A stretch of 64,000 nucleotides of DNA from Arthrobacter endolithicus (GCF_026627425.1 NZ_JAPNLH010000006.1:161969-225968), one strand, 5' to 3'. Shown: positions 26,544-41,986, counted from the stretch's first letter. The notes: a model not told the origin generated them from the letters alone. Numbers and translations are program-made.

Positions 26544-27644
26544 TCAGAACAGCGTTGGCGCAGATGCGGCGAGGGAGAGCGGTGCGGATTCAGCAACCGG
26601 AGCGGGACTGTACCGTCCGGGTCCCGGAGCGGCCGGAAGGCTCCCGTCTGGGTAGCGCGCTTCCTCCGTCCGGGCGTCGTGGATGAATCCGTCGGTTCCG
26701 GCAAAGCCGTGCCGGGCCTTGAAGTGGCTGATCCGCCCGGCAAGCCATTGCCGGTAGTCCTTGTGCGCGTAGGAGCCCGTTGCATAAAGCCGGCGGTACC
26801 GTCCCACCAGCGCCGGGTGTTCCCTGGCCAGCCACTGCATAAACCACTCCCGTGTTCCGGGCCGCAGATACAATGCACCGGCGCTGACCCCGGTGGCGCC
26901 GGCCTTGGCCAATGCGCCGAACAGCGTGTCAAGTGCCTGATCTGAATCGGTAAGCCACGGAATGATTGGCATCGCCATCACACCGCAGGGCAACCCGGCC
27001 TCGCGCAGCCTGCTGATCAGGGCCAGCCGGGCCCGCGGGGAGGGTGTACCAGGCTCCAGCGTGTGTGCCAATGCCTCATCGGTGAGGGCCAGCGAGATCC
27101 CCATCCCGATGGGGACCTGCTGCCCCGCAGCCTTAAGCAAGGGGGTGTCGCGTCCGAGCAGGGTGCCCTTGGTCAGGATGGAAAATGGCGTCCCGGAATC
27201 AGTCAGCGCGTTGATGATATTGGGCATGAGTTTGTACCTGCCCTCGGCGCGCTGGTAGGGATCCGTGTTGGTGCCCAGCGCTACATGCTGGCGGCACCAG
27301 GTGGACTTCGCCAGTTCCCTGCGCAATACCTCACCGGCGTTGATTTTCACGACCACTTGACTGTCAAAATCCATCCCCGCATCAAAATCAAGGTAGGTAT
27401 GGCTCTTCCGCGCAAAACAGTACACACAGGCGTGCGAGCAGCCGCGATAGGGGTTAACCGCCCAGCCGAAGGGCATTTTGGAGCCGGCGGCAACTTTGTT
27501 GAGTACGGACTTGGATACCACTTCGTGGAAGGTAATGCCCGCAAAATCCGGAGTGGATACGGTCCGGACCAGGCCCGCCAAGGGAAGCAATGCCGGGGCG
27601 GCTGCTGCCGTTTCCGGTGCCAACTCCTGGGTTTCCCAACGCAT
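26544..27644 (-). CDS. Rv2578c-family radical SAM protein
   Basis: A 366-residue radical SAM enzyme with the cluster motif CSHACVYCFAR and RGCSHACVYC context typical of the spore-photoproduct-lyase-related Rv2578c group. Further signatures are ALGTNTDPYQRAE, TKGTLLGRDTPLL and MAMPIIPWLTDS. The C-terminal 50 residues are Pro/Ala-rich. The ATG is preceded at 9 bases by a near-perfect LexA box, suggesting DNA-damage induction. The reaction is unknown; a DNA lesion repair role is an attractive inference. Confidence 0.88.
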   Translation of the reverse strand: MRWETQELAPETAAAAPALLPLAGLVRTVSTPDFAGITFHEVVSKSVLNKVAAGSKMPFGWAVNPYRGCSHACVYCFARKSHTYLDFDAGMDFDSQVVVKINAGEVLRRELAKSTWCRQHVALGTNTDPYQRAEGRYKLMPNIINALTDSGTPFSILTKGTLLGRDTPLLKAAGQQVPIGMGISLALTDEALAHTLEPGTPSPRARLALISRLREAGLPCGVMAMPIIPWLTDSDQALDTLFGALAKAGATGVSAGALYLRPGTREWFMQWLAREHPALVGRYRRLYATGSYAHKDYRQWLAGRISHFKARHGFAGTDGFIHDARTEEARYPDGSLPAAPGPGRYSPAPVAESAPLSLAASAPTLF

Positions 27645-27652
27645 GCCTCAAG

Positions 27653-27668
27653 TCGAACATACATTCGA
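27653..27668. promoter_or_regulatory. LexA (SOS) box before the radical SAM gene
   Basis: TCGAACATACATTCGA has one mismatch to TCGAAC-N4-GTTCGA. It overlaps a TATGTT -10-like hexamer on the minus strand, 9 bases before the ATG. Confidence 0.8.
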
Positions 27669-27816
27669 TGCATTTGCAAGGATCGTCCCTCTGCTCCGTG
27701 CCCCGGGGCGCTGCGGGGGTACTGCCCTGCCGGGGGCTGGACAGCTAGGTTAGCGTGAGTACATGCAGCGCCGCGGTTCCTGCCCGGCGTCGCCCCGTCG
27801 AGCAAAGGAGCCCGCG

Positions 27817-29340
27817 ATGTCCAACCTGGCCACTATTTTGACCAAGTCCGTAGAGTCCAACCCAGCCGGTATTGCGGTCAAGATGGACGACGTCGAGATC
27901 AGCTATGCTGCGATGGACGCCTTGAGCAGAAAGGTGGCCGGCCTGCTCAAGGACCGCGGGCTGGCGCCGGGGGACAGGGTTGCGTTGATCAGCCCGAACC
28001 TGCCGCTGATGCCCCCGATCTACTACGGCATTTTGCGGTTCGGCGCCATCGTGGTGCCGCTGAATCCGCTGCTGAAGTCCAGGGAAGTCCAGTACCATCT
28101 GACAGATTCTGGTGCCAAGATCGCCTTCGCCTGGGACGGCGTGCTCGGTGAGGTTGGTCCCGGGGCGGAGGCTGCCGGGGCGGACGTGATTTTGATCAAT
28201 GCCGATCTGATGGGCCTGCTGGGAGCGGTCGAATCCGTGGATGAGACCGCCGAAGCGGCACCGGATGACAGCGCTGTCATCCTTTACACCTCCGGCACCA
28301 CGGGCCGGCCAAAGGGGGCCGAGCTCACGCATGAGAACCTGCGCAGCAACGCCGAGTGTTCCACCGGCCTGTTCGGCGCGCAGATCAACGACGTGGTTTT
28401 CGGGGGCCTGCCGTTCTTTCACGTCTTCGGCCAGACTTGCGCGTTGAACGCGGCGGTCATGGCCGGCTGCACGGTGACCATCCTGCCAAAATTCGATCCG
28501 GTCAAGGCCCTGGAAATCATCGAGCGGGACAAGGTCACCATCTTCGAGGGCGTTCCCACCATGTACATCGCCCTGCTGCGGGCCCGCGCGGCTGAGGGGA
28601 ACCGGGACAGGTTTGACGTCTCCAGCCTGCGCGTGGCAGCGTCCGGCGGATCCGCGCTGCCGTTGGAGGTGCTGCACGAATTTGAGCGGACCTTCGCGGC
28701 CACGTTGCTGGAGGGCTACGGCCTCTCCGAAACCTCCCCGGTGGTCTGCTTCAATCAGTTGGACGGGATCCGGAAGCCCGGTTCGATCGGCACGGCGGTC
28801 CGCGGAGCTCAGCTGCGGGTGGTCGACGAGGACGGACACGACGTCGAAGCCGGGACCGTGGGTGAACTCGCCGTCGCCGGCCCTTACGTCATGAAGGGCT
28901 ATTGGAACAATCCTGAGGCCACGACGGCCGCCATCCCGGATGGGTGGTTCCGCACCGGAGATCTGGCCCGGATGGACGAGGACAGCGTGTTTTACATCGT
29001 GGACCGGAAGAAGGACATGATCCTGCGCGGCGGGTACAACGTCTACCCGCGTGAGGTCGAGGAGGTGCTGTACGAGCATCCCGCGGTGGCGGAAGCCGCC
29101 GTCGTCGGGCGCCCCGATGAAGTCCACGGTGAGGAAATTATCGCCGTCGTCGCGCTGAAGGAGAACGCGGCGGGTGCAGAGGACCCTGAACGCCTGGCCG
29201 CTCAGATCCAGGAATTCGTCAAGGACAGGATCGCGGCCTACAAGTATCCGCGCCAGGTGCTGATTGTCAATGCGCTGCCCAAGGGGCCAACGGGCAAGAT
29301 CCTCAAGCGTGAAATTAGTACAGCTCCCACGTCACCGTAA
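27817..29340 (+). CDS. Long-chain fatty acid-CoA ligase (FadD-like)
   Basis: ANL-superfamily adenylating enzyme that activates fatty acids to acyl-CoA. The 507 residues have the P-loop YTSGTTGRPKGAELTHENL, GYGLSETSPV, the GWFRTGDLARMDE hinge region and the C-terminal lysine in LPKGPTGKILKREI. AAAGGAG supports ATG 27817. An in-frame ATG at 27763 lies 6 bases after TAGCGT, so a longer leaderless form is possible. The 3' end overlaps the convergent SIMPL gene by 26 bases. Chain-length specificity is not known. Confidence 0.92.
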   Translation: MSNLATILTKSVESNPAGIAVKMDDVEISYAAMDALSRKVAGLLKDRGLAPGDRVALISPNLPLMPPIYYGILRFGAIVVPLNPLLKSREVQYHLTDSGAKIAFAWDGVLGEVGPGAEAAGADVILINADLMGLLGAVESVDETAEAAPDDSAVILYTSGTTGRPKGAELTHENLRSNAECSTGLFGAQINDVVFGGLPFFHVFGQTCALNAAVMAGCTVTILPKFDPVKALEIIERDKVTIFEGVPTMYIALLRARAAEGNRDRFDVSSLRVAASGGSALPLEVLHEFERTFAATLLEGYGLSETSPVVCFNQLDGIRKPGSIGTAVRGAQLRVVDEDGHDVEAGTVGELAVAGPYVMKGYWNNPEATTAAIPDGWFRTGDLARMDEDSVFYIVDRKKDMILRGGYNVYPREVEEVLYEHPAVAEAAVVGRPDEVHGEEIIAVVALKENAAGAEDPERLAAQIQEFVKDRIAAYKYPRQVLIVNALPKGPTGKILKREISTAPTSP

Positions 29341-30016
29341 CAGCTGCGCCGACGCTGGATTCCCCGGCGGCCAGCGGGAGCGCGGCAACGCTCACCGCGC
29401 GGGTCATCATCGGCGTAGGCGCAGGCCCGACGGCGGCAAGCTCGCCTTCGGTGACGGCGTGCACCGCCCCGAGGGAGCGGCCGGCCAGTGCCGCGAACTG
29501 TCCGGCCTTGGCCTTGGCATCGGCCCAGGCCGCGTCCCGTGCCTGTGCGGCCGCTCGGGACGGATCGGCGACGGAGGACTCTAAACCGTTAAGCCGGACG
29601 TCGTTGCCGCCGGCCTCCACCGCCGCTGCAATGACGCCCTGCACTTCGCTCCCGAAGTCCAGCTGCACGGCCAGCGAACTGCTGACCAGGTAACCGGTCA
29701 CCACATTTCCCGATCGCTCCTGCCAATTGGTCTCCGCCCGGATATTGAGCGCATTGCTGCTGATGTCAGTCCCCGGAATGCTTAGTTCGTGCAGCCGGGC
29801 CAGAATTGCCGTCACCGCGGCGGCCGCGGCGGAAAAGGCATCCGGCACCGAACTCTGCCGGGTTTCAATGCCGATGTTAACAGTCAGCCTGTCGGGTGCC
29901 TGGCTGCAGGAGCCCCGGCCGGTCACTGTTACCTGCCCCGGCCCGGCCGCCGGGCCTATACCAGTCGTGGGGCCGGCCGCAGCAGAGGGCGGGAACTTCT
30001 GCTGCCGTGCCGTCAT
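29315..30016 (-). CDS. SIMPL domain protein
   Basis: A 233-residue protein of the SIMPL (DUF541) family. Characteristic segments are VTVTGRGSCSQAPDRLTVNIGIETRQ, ISSNALNIRAETNWQ, GYLVSSSLAVQL and ARDAAWADAKAKAGQFAALAG. The usual signal peptide is missing, so it may be cytoplasmic. Start MTARQQKFPP overlaps the upstream gene's stop by 4 bases, so the two are coupled. The role is unclear; some members are periplasmic and stress-related. Confidence 0.85.
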   Translation of the reverse strand: MTARQQKFPPSAAAGPTTGIGPAAGPGQVTVTGRGSCSQAPDRLTVNIGIETRQSSVPDAFSAAAAAVTAILARLHELSIPGTDISSNALNIRAETNWQERSGNVVTGYLVSSSLAVQLDFGSEVQGVIAAAVEAGGNDVRLNGLESSVADPSRAAAQARDAAWADAKAKAGQFAALAGRSLGAVHAVTEGELAAVGPAPTPMMTRAVSVAALPLAAGESSVGAAVTVTWELY

Positions 30017-30510
30017 CGGGATACCTCGGTTTCGGTGCGGGTTGTTTCGGTGCGGGTCATTGTGTCGGCCGTTGTACGTGTTCTCTGGCGGCAAATACGC
30101 CGGACGGTAGGATGCTGCCGGTACCCGCCATCGTCGAGCCCGGCCTGGCGTTCGAAGAGGTTCCGGCTTCCCGGCTCCCCGGTGCGCCACAGCGAAAACA
30201 ACGCGCAGGCGGCGTAAAGGGGCAAAAATGGCAGGCCCAGACACCAGACGTATTGCGTGCTGTGCCGCGCTTCATGATTCAACAGCGCCGGATTTGCATC
30301 AATGAACAGGCGGTCGGCGCGGTAAAGCACCACATTCCCCACGGTAAAGGCTCCGGCAATGGGGAGCCGGGGTCGGTAGCCGATAGCCAGGATCAGTCCC
30401 TGCGGGCCGGGCTGCAGTGCGGTGCCTGCCAGCAGCGCCAGCGCAAGCCCGGCGGGGGTGGACAGATTCAGCAGGTTCAATATCCTCCGGAGCCGCTGCC
30501 AGCCAGTCAT
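30013..30510 (-). CDS. Conserved membrane-associated protein with NHEARHSTQY motif
   Basis: A 165-residue protein, not recognised to a named family. It has a hydrophobic segment near residues 18-45, a motif HEARHS that resembles a zinc-binding HExxH, then a second hydrophobic segment (VWCLGLPFLPLYAACALFSL) followed by EPGSRNLFERQAGLDDGGY, which looks conserved. The C-terminus has repeats of RTET. Similar short proteins exist in other actinobacteria. It is translationally coupled to the SIMPL gene. A membrane metallopeptidase role is only a guess. Confidence 0.65.
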   Translation of the reverse strand: MTGWQRLRRILNLLNLSTPAGLALALLAGTALQPGPQGLILAIGYRPRLPIAGAFTVGNVVLYRADRLFIDANPALLNHEARHSTQYVWCLGLPFLPLYAACALFSLWRTGEPGSRNLFERQAGLDDGGYRQHPTVRRICRQRTRTTADTMTRTETTRTETEVSR

Positions 30511-30682
30511 GGATCCATCGTAAGCCTGCCTTATTACGGCGCCCGGCCGATGGCATTCCGGCGCCGTGCCGCCCGGGGCCGGTGCGAAGCCGCGACTCGG
30601 CCCCGCGCCGCGTTCAACTAGACTAAGCGGGGCGGGAAACCGACCCGCACTTTATCCTGACGAACTTAGGTAATAACAGTTG

Positions 30683-31765
30683 ATGTCTGAGAATACAGAG
30701 ACTCCCGGGGGCTCCGGGATCACCGCGTCGGCGCCGGACCCGACCGATAACGCCGCCGTAGGTGCCGCCGTCGAGCATGCCGTAGCGGCCTTTGCCGCAG
30801 CCGTCACGCTGGACGAACTCAAAGCTGCCCGCCTGGCGCACACGGGGGAAAAATCTCCCTTGAGTCTGGCCAACCGCGGCATCGGGGCGCTCGCAAAGGA
30901 GCAGAAGGCCGCGGCGGGAAAGCTGATGGGTGCATCCCGCGGCCGGGTCAATAAGGCGCTCGCAGCCCGGACGGCGGAGCTGGAGGCGGAGGACGCAGCG
31001 CGGATCCTGCTCGAGGAAACCGTCGACGTCACCGCAGCGCCGCGTCGTCGCCGCGCGGGTGCCCGGCACCCGTTGTCCACCCTGCAGGAACGGGTGAGTG
31101 ACATCTTCGTGGGCATGGGGTGGGAAATTGCGGAGGGGCCGGAGCTGGAGAGTGAATGGTTCAACTTTGATGCGTTGAATTTCAAGCCGGACCACCCCGC
31201 CCGTGAAATGCAGGACACGTTCTTCGCCGAGCCGGCCCAGGCGCATCTGGTGCTGCGCACGCACACCTCGCCGGTTCAGGTGCGGTCCATGCTCGAACGC
31301 GAGCTGCCGATTTATGTGCTGTGTCCGGGCAAGGTGTTCCGCACCGATGAACTTGACGCCACGCATACCCCGGTCTTCCATCAGTTCGAGGGCCTGGCGA
31401 TTGACCGCCATCTGTCCATGGCAGACCTGCTGGGTACATTGGAGCACTTCACCCGCCAGCTGTTCGGCGAAGAGGCCAAGGTCCGGCTGCGGCCCAACTA
31501 TTTCCCCTTCACCGAACCGTCCGCAGAGCTGGATATCTGGCATCCGGGCGCCAAGGGCGGCGCCCGCTGGATCGAATGGGGAGGCTGCGGGATGGTCAAT
31601 GCCAATGTGCTGAGGGCCGCCGGCATTGATCCGGAGATCTATTCGGGGTTTGCGTTCGGTATGGGCATTGAACGCGCACTGATGTTCCGCAATGAGGTCG
31701 GGGACATGCGGGACATGATAGAAGGCGATGTACGTTTCAGCGAGCACTTCGGGATGGAGATCTAA
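30683..31765 (+). CDS. pheS: Phenylalanine-tRNA ligase alpha subunit
   Basis: Catalytic subunit of PheRS, class II. The 360 residues include the coiled-coil N-terminus ([18 protein letters not shown]), motif 2 ([20 protein letters not shown]) and motif 3 ([20 protein letters not shown]). The ATG at 30683 follows an in-frame TTG. It is followed without a gap by pheT. No T-box or recognised leader peptide was found in the 170 bases upstream. Confidence 0.97.
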   Translation: MSENTETPGGSGITASAPDPTDNAAVGAAVEHAVAAFAAAVTLDELKAARLAHTGEKSPLSLANRGIGALAKEQKAAAGKLMGASRGRVNKALAARTAELEAEDAARILLEETVDVTAAPRRRRAGARHPLSTLQERVSDIFVGMGWEIAEGPELESEWFNFDALNFKPDHPAREMQDTFFAEPAQAHLVLRTHTSPVQVRSMLERELPIYVLCPGKVFRTDELDATHTPVFHQFEGLAIDRHLSMADLLGTLEHFTRQLFGEEAKVRLRPNYFPFTEPSAELDIWHPGAKGGARWIEWGGCGMVNANVLRAAGIDPEIYSGFAFGMGIERALMFRNEVGDMRDMIEGDVRFSEHFGMEI

Positions 31766-34342
31766 ATGCGAATCCCTCTTTCATGGCTGCGCGAGTATGC
31801 CCAGGTACCGGCGGATGCACGCGCCGAGGATGTTATGGCCGAGCTGGTCAAGGTGGGGCTGGAGGAAGAAGCCGTCCACCGGCCGATGGACCAGCTTCAG
31901 GGTCCGATTGTGGTGGGTCAGGTGCTGTCCATAGTCAAGGAGCCGCAGACGAACGGCAAGACGATCAACTGGTGCGAGGTCCGGGTTGTCCCGGCGGGTC
32001 AGCAGCAGACGCTGACGGGCGACGGCGTCGACCCCTCCGGGGTGCAGGGGATCGTCTGCGGGGCGCACAACTTCGAGGTGGGCGACAAGGTTGTTGTTAC
32101 CCTGCCCGGTGCGGTCCTGCCAGGGGATTTCCGCATTTCGCCGCGTAAAACCTATGGTCATGTCTCCGCCGGGATGATTGCCTCGGTCCGTGAGCTGGGC
32201 ATCGGCGAGGATCATGACGGGATCCTGGTGCTCGGTACATTGGCCCTGGATCCGGAGCTGGGCTCGGATGCGCTGGAGCTGCTGGGTCTCTACGACGAAG
32301 CCGCGGAAATCAATGTCACGCCGGACCGCGGGTACTGCTTCAGCATCCGCGGAGTGGCGCGGGAATACGCACATGCCACCGGGACGGCCTTCACTGATCC
32401 GGCCGACGGCGTCAAGGTCACCGCCGCGTCGGGCACGGGCTACCCCGTGCAGCTGCAGGATGATGCGCCGATTTACGCCAGGCCCGGCTGCGACCGGTTT
32501 GTGGCCCGCACCGTGCGCGGCGTCGATGCCGCTGCACCCACTCCAACCTGGATGTCCGCCCGGCTTCGGCTGGCCGGCATCCGGTCTATCTCGCTCGCGG
32601 TGGACATCTCCAATTACGTCATGTGGGAGCTGGGTCAGCCCCTGCATTGCTACGATGCGGACAAACTTTCCGGCGACATTGTGGTGCGCCGGGCCCGCAG
32701 TGGGGAAAAGCTGGAAACCCTGGACGGCAAGGTGCGTGCCCTGGACGTGGAGGACCTGCTGATCAGCGATGATTCCGGCGGCATCGGGATTGCAGGCGTA
32801 ATGGGCGGGGCCGCGACGGAGGTTTCCGCCGGCACCACCAACGTGCTGATCGAATCCGCGCATTTTGATGAGGTCAGCATCGGCCGGTCGCGCCGCCGCC
32901 ATAAACTGCCCTCGGAGGCCTCCAAGCGCTTCGAACGCGGAGTCGACTGGGAGATTGCCGACGTTGCAGCCCAACGAGTGGTGGACCTGCTGGTCGAGCT
33001 GGCCGGCGGCACCGCTGAGACGACGGCCACTGACGTCGGCACTAAACCTGTGCCCGTGGTGATTGGCCTCTCCGGCGGCTATGCCTCCGCGCGCATCGGC
33101 ATCGATTTCACTGATGAGCAAATAACGACGGCGTTACGGGACATAGGCGCCACACTCACCCCCGGCGCGGCCCACGGTGCCCAGACCGCCGTCGGCAATT
33201 GGTACGACGTGACGGTTCCTAGCTGGCGTCCCGATCTGGAAACCCGTGACGATCTGACCGAGGAAATTGCCCGATTGGTGGGCTATGACAAGATTCCCTC
33301 CACCTTGCCGGTTGCTCCTCCCGGGCGAGGGCTGACACGGGTGCAGCAGCAGCGCCGTCGGCTGGTACAGGCACTGGCCGATGCCGGTCTCACCGAGGTA
33401 CTGGCGTATCCCTTCGCGGCCAAGGCAGCTAACGAGACGTTTGGCACGGCCGATGCGGATGCGCCGCGGCAGATGATTAAACTGGCGAACCCGATCAGCG
33501 AAGAACAGGGTTACCTGCGGACCTCGATCCTGCCCGGCTTGCTCGAGATCGCACGGCGGAACCACTCCCGCGGCTTCCGGGATCTTGCCGTGTTTGAGGC
33601 CGGCCTGGTGTTTCTGCCCGACGGCGGAACGCTGGGCACCGACCAGATTCCCCCGCTGGGCATCAGGCCGTCCGAGGCGGTGCTCGATACACTGTACGAC
33701 GGGTTGCCCGCGCAGCCGCTGCACATTGGGGCGGTATTAACCGGTAAAGATTCACCGCTGGCCGCCGGCCACAGCGCCCGTGCCTGGGACTACGCCGATG
33801 CACTGGACCTGGCCCGGCTGGCCGGAGATGTGCTGGGAGTTGAGGTGGTGCTCACGCAGGGGTCACACCAGGCTTTTCACCCCGGGCGCACGGCCGAGCT
33901 GTCGCTGCGCAGCGGAGAGCGCATCGGTTATGCAGGCGAGCTGCACCCGAAGCTGCTTGCGGAGCTGGATATGCCGGCCCGCTCGGTGGCGCTGGAGTTG
34001 GACGCCGATAAGCTATTCGACGCGGCCCCGGACGTCATAGTGGCCAAGCACCTTTCCACCTTCCCGATCGCCACCCAGGACGTTGCCCTGGTGGTCCCGG
34101 CCCAGATTCCTGCAGTACAGGTGTTGGAGGCCTTGCGCTCCGGTGCCGGCGAACTGCTGGAGGATGTTGCGCTGTTCGACGATTACCGCGGGCCGGGCCT
34201 GGGCGAGGGAATGAAGTCCCTTGCCTTCGGGCTGCGCTTCCGGGCGCCGGACCGTACGCTCACCGCCGAGGAGGCCTCCGCGGCACGGGAAGCGGCCGTC
34301 GCCGTTGCTGCGGAAAGGTTCGGGGCCATCCTCCGGGCATAA
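31766..34342 (+). CDS. pheT: Phenylalanine-tRNA ligase beta subunit
   Basis: The 858-residue beta subunit pairs with PheS. Domains in order are the EMAP-like tRNA-binding domain (about residues 40-170), B3/B4 editing domain (about 230-400), B5 (about 420-500), the catalytic-like fold, and the FDX-ACB anticodon-binding domain at the C-terminus (HLSTFPIATQDVALVVP). The ATG is directly after the pheS stop. Confidence 0.97.
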   Translation: MRIPLSWLREYAQVPADARAEDVMAELVKVGLEEEAVHRPMDQLQGPIVVGQVLSIVKEPQTNGKTINWCEVRVVPAGQQQTLTGDGVDPSGVQGIVCGAHNFEVGDKVVVTLPGAVLPGDFRISPRKTYGHVSAGMIASVRELGIGEDHDGILVLGTLALDPELGSDALELLGLYDEAAEINVTPDRGYCFSIRGVAREYAHATGTAFTDPADGVKVTAASGTGYPVQLQDDAPIYARPGCDRFVARTVRGVDAAAPTPTWMSARLRLAGIRSISLAVDISNYVMWELGQPLHCYDADKLSGDIVVRRARSGEKLETLDGKVRALDVEDLLISDDSGGIGIAGVMGGAATEVSAGTTNVLIESAHFDEVSIGRSRRRHKLPSEASKRFERGVDWEIADVAAQRVVDLLVELAGGTAETTATDVGTKPVPVVIGLSGGYASARIGIDFTDEQITTALRDIGATLTPGAAHGAQTAVGNWYDVTVPSWRPDLETRDDLTEEIARLVGYDKIPSTLPVAPPGRGLTRVQQQRRRLVQALADAGLTEVLAYPFAAKAANETFGTADADAPRQMIKLANPISEEQGYLRTSILPGLLEIARRNHSRGFRDLAVFEAGLVFLPDGGTLGTDQIPPLGIRPSEAVLDTLYDGLPAQPLHIGAVLTGKDSPLAAGHSARAWDYADALDLARLAGDVLGVEVVLTQGSHQAFHPGRTAELSLRSGERIGYAGELHPKLLAELDMPARSVALELDADKLFDAAPDVIVAKHLSTFPIATQDVALVVPAQIPAVQVLEALRSGAGELLEDVALFDDYRGPGLGEGMKSLAFGLRFRAPDRTLTAEEASAAREAAVAVAAERFGAILRA

Positions 34343-34362
34343 AGCGCCGGCTTTTGCGGCCG

Positions 34363-35328
34363 TTAGGGAATGAGGAGGACCTTGCCGGTGGTTTTGCGTC
34401 CGGCGAGGTCAGTATGGGCGCGGGCGGCATCCGCGAGCGGATAGCGCGCCCCGATCCGGACCTTCAGCGTCCCGTCCGAGGCGGCGCCGAACACCTCGCT
34501 GGCGCGCCACCGGCGTTCCTGCGGATTCTGCAGGAAGTCCCGGAGGGTGGGACGTGTAGTACTCAGGGAACCGCCGGTATTGAGCCGCTGCAGGTCAAAC
34601 GGGGGCACCGGGCCGGACGCCCCGCCGAAGAGGACCAGCATGCCACGGACCCGCAGCGACGAAAGCGAGCCGTCGAACGTGTCCTTCCCAACGCCGTCGA
34701 ACACTACATCGACTCCGGCACCGTCCGTCAGTTCACGCACCCGGTCGGAGAATCCCTCGTAGCGCAGCACCTCGTCCGCACCGGCTTCCCGTGCCAGCTG
34801 TTCCTTTTCATCGGAGGAGACCGTCGTGATTACTTTGGCGCCGCGTGCCTTGAGCAGCTGAGTCAGCAACAGTCCCACACCACCTGCTCCGGCATGCGTG
34901 AGCACCGTTTGTCCGGGCTCCACCCGGAAGGAAGAATTCATCAGGTAGTGCGCCGTCATGCCCTGCAGGGGCAGAGCTGCAGCAACGTCATCCGGCACGC
35001 CGTCCGGAACGGGCAGCGCCTTGAGGGCATCGACGAGGACGTATTCCGCGTACGCGCCGCTGGCTTCACCGGTGGCCACCCGCTGCCCGAGAGTAAACTC
35101 CTCCACGCCCTCGCCCAGGGATTCGACGGTGCCTGCCGCCTCGGCTCCCGGCGTCAGCGGGAACGGGACCTTGTACAGGCCGCTGCGCTGATAAGTATCG
35201 ATGAAGTTGACGCCAATGGCGGAAACCTTCATCAGCAGCTGTCCGGGCCCCGGTGTCGGTTGCTCTACGTCTGCGAGCCCAAGCACCTCCGGGCCGCCGA
35301 ATTCCTGCGCCACGATTGCCTTGCTCAT
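34363..35328 (-). CDS. Quinone oxidoreductase (NADPH), zinc-free MDR family
   Basis: A 321-residue medium-chain dehydrogenase/reductase. SAIGVNFIDTYQRSGLY and PGAEAAGTVESLGEGV are typical of quinone oxidoreductase, and the nucleotide motif is HAGAGGVGLLLTQLLKARGA. Zinc-binding residues are absent, as in QOR. It likely reduces quinones with NADPH and may limit redox cycling. The stop converges with pheT within 20 bases. Confidence 0.9.
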   Translation of the reverse strand: MSKAIVAQEFGGPEVLGLADVEQPTPGPGQLLMKVSAIGVNFIDTYQRSGLYKVPFPLTPGAEAAGTVESLGEGVEEFTLGQRVATGEASGAYAEYVLVDALKALPVPDGVPDDVAAALPLQGMTAHYLMNSSFRVEPGQTVLTHAGAGGVGLLLTQLLKARGAKVITTVSSDEKEQLAREAGADEVLRYEGFSDRVRELTDGAGVDVVFDGVGKDTFDGSLSSLRVRGMLVLFGGASGPVPPFDLQRLNTGGSLSTTRPTLRDFLQNPQERRWRASEVFGAASDGTLKVRIGARYPLADAARAHTDLAGRKTTGKVLLIP

Positions 35329-35593
35329 AGGTGTACCTTTCTGTTGATGCCGCTCGTGCCCGTTGCTGCCGCTGGTGTTGCGCCGCGGACGACGGTCCGG
35401 GCAGCCGGGCCGTCTGATTCCATGCTACGGCCGAGACAGCGGCGCCGTGCAGTGGCACCATGGAAGGACAGGCCGCGCCAAAGCGAAACGGGTGCGAAAT
35501 CGGACACGCCGCGCGCGGCAGCCCCGACTACACTCTCAATTCTGAAGAGCCGGTTATGGCGACCATCTCCGGCGGGCCGGCAATCCTCTTGGT

Positions 35594-35630
35594 GATGCAT
35601 AATTATTCGCAGCAGCGCATAAATGTACGG

Positions 35631-35632
<2 letters not shown>
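35594..35632. promoter_or_regulatory. ARG boxes before argC
   Basis: TGCAT-AATT-ATTCG (35596-35609) matches the ArgR half-site pattern TGAAT-N4-ATTCA at eight of ten positions. A weaker copy, CGCAT-AAAT-GTACG (35616-35629), follows 20 bases later. They overlap the argC promoter. Confidence 0.65.
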
Positions 35633-37921
<2,289 letters not shown>

Positions 37922-37965
37922 AGGAGATCCGTCCTGAGGAACACCACAACCAGCCGAGGAACCGC

Positions 37966-38861
37966 ATGAACTCCGTAGCAGCAGCGCAGGATAAGGCCGC
38001 CACACTGATCGAGGCACTGCCCTGGATCCAGCGTTTCGCCGGGACCGTCGTCGTCGTTAAATACGGCGGAAACGCGATGATCAATGATGAGCTGCGCCGG
38101 GCGTTCGCCGAGGACATCGTCTTTTTGCACCATGTAGGGATTAAGCCGGTCGTGGTGCACGGCGGCGGTCCGCAAATTAACGCCATGCTGAACAGGCTGG
38201 GCATCGAATCTGAGTTCAAGGGTGGTTTGCGCGTCACCACGCCGGAGGCCATGGACGTGGTCCGGATGGTGCTGACCGGCCAGGTGGGCCGCGAGCTGGT
38301 GGGACTGATCAATGCGCACGGTCCCTACGCCGTGGGATTGTCCGGCGAAGACGGGGCCCTGCTGCAGGCCGAGCGGACCGGGACCATTGTCGACGGCGAG
38401 CTGGTGGATCTGGGCCAGGTGGGCGAGGTGGTGGGGGTGAACCCCGGTTCCATCCTTGACCTGCTCGACGCCGGGCGGATTCCGGTGATTTCCACCGTTG
38501 CCCCGGAACTCTCCAATGCGGAATCGGTGCTCAACGTCAACGCTGACACGGCCGCGGCGGCACTGGCCGTGGCGCTGCAGGCTTCCCGCCTGGTCATTCT
38601 GACCGATGTGGAGGGGCTGTACGGGAACTGGCCGGACAAGTCATCGCTAATCTCCGCGATTGGTGCCACCGAGTTGCGCAATCTGTTGCCGGTCCTCGAA
38701 TCCGGGATGATTCCCAAAATGGAAGCGTGCCTGAAAGCGGTCGACGGCGGCGTGCCGCGTGCCGCCGTCGTCGACGGCAGGAGCGCCCACTCGATGCTGC
38801 TGGAGCTCATCACGACCGCCGGTATCGGCACCCAGGTTTTTCCGGACGAAGAGGATCAGTC

Positions 38862-38865
<4 letters not shown>
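37966..38865 (+). CDS. argB: Acetylglutamate kinase ArgB
   Basis: Amino-acid kinase family enzyme for the second step of arginine synthesis and usual target of arginine feedback. The 299 residues include [21 protein letters not shown], the [12 protein letters not shown] motif and [13 protein letters not shown]. It overlaps argD at the ATGA. Confidence 0.97.
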
Positions 38866-41940
<3,075 letters not shown>

Positions 41941-41986
41941 TGCAATAGCGCCGCCGGCGGGCTGGTACTAAAACGGCGCCGGAACC

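Noticed and set aside
30511..30682. Possible T-box or leader peptide before pheS
   Set aside because: No T-box consensus, no Phe-rich ORF; only a short GCGGG/CCCGC stem.
31781..33121. 446-residue minus-strand ORF inside pheT
   Set aside because: Antisense shadow of a certain synthetase gene.
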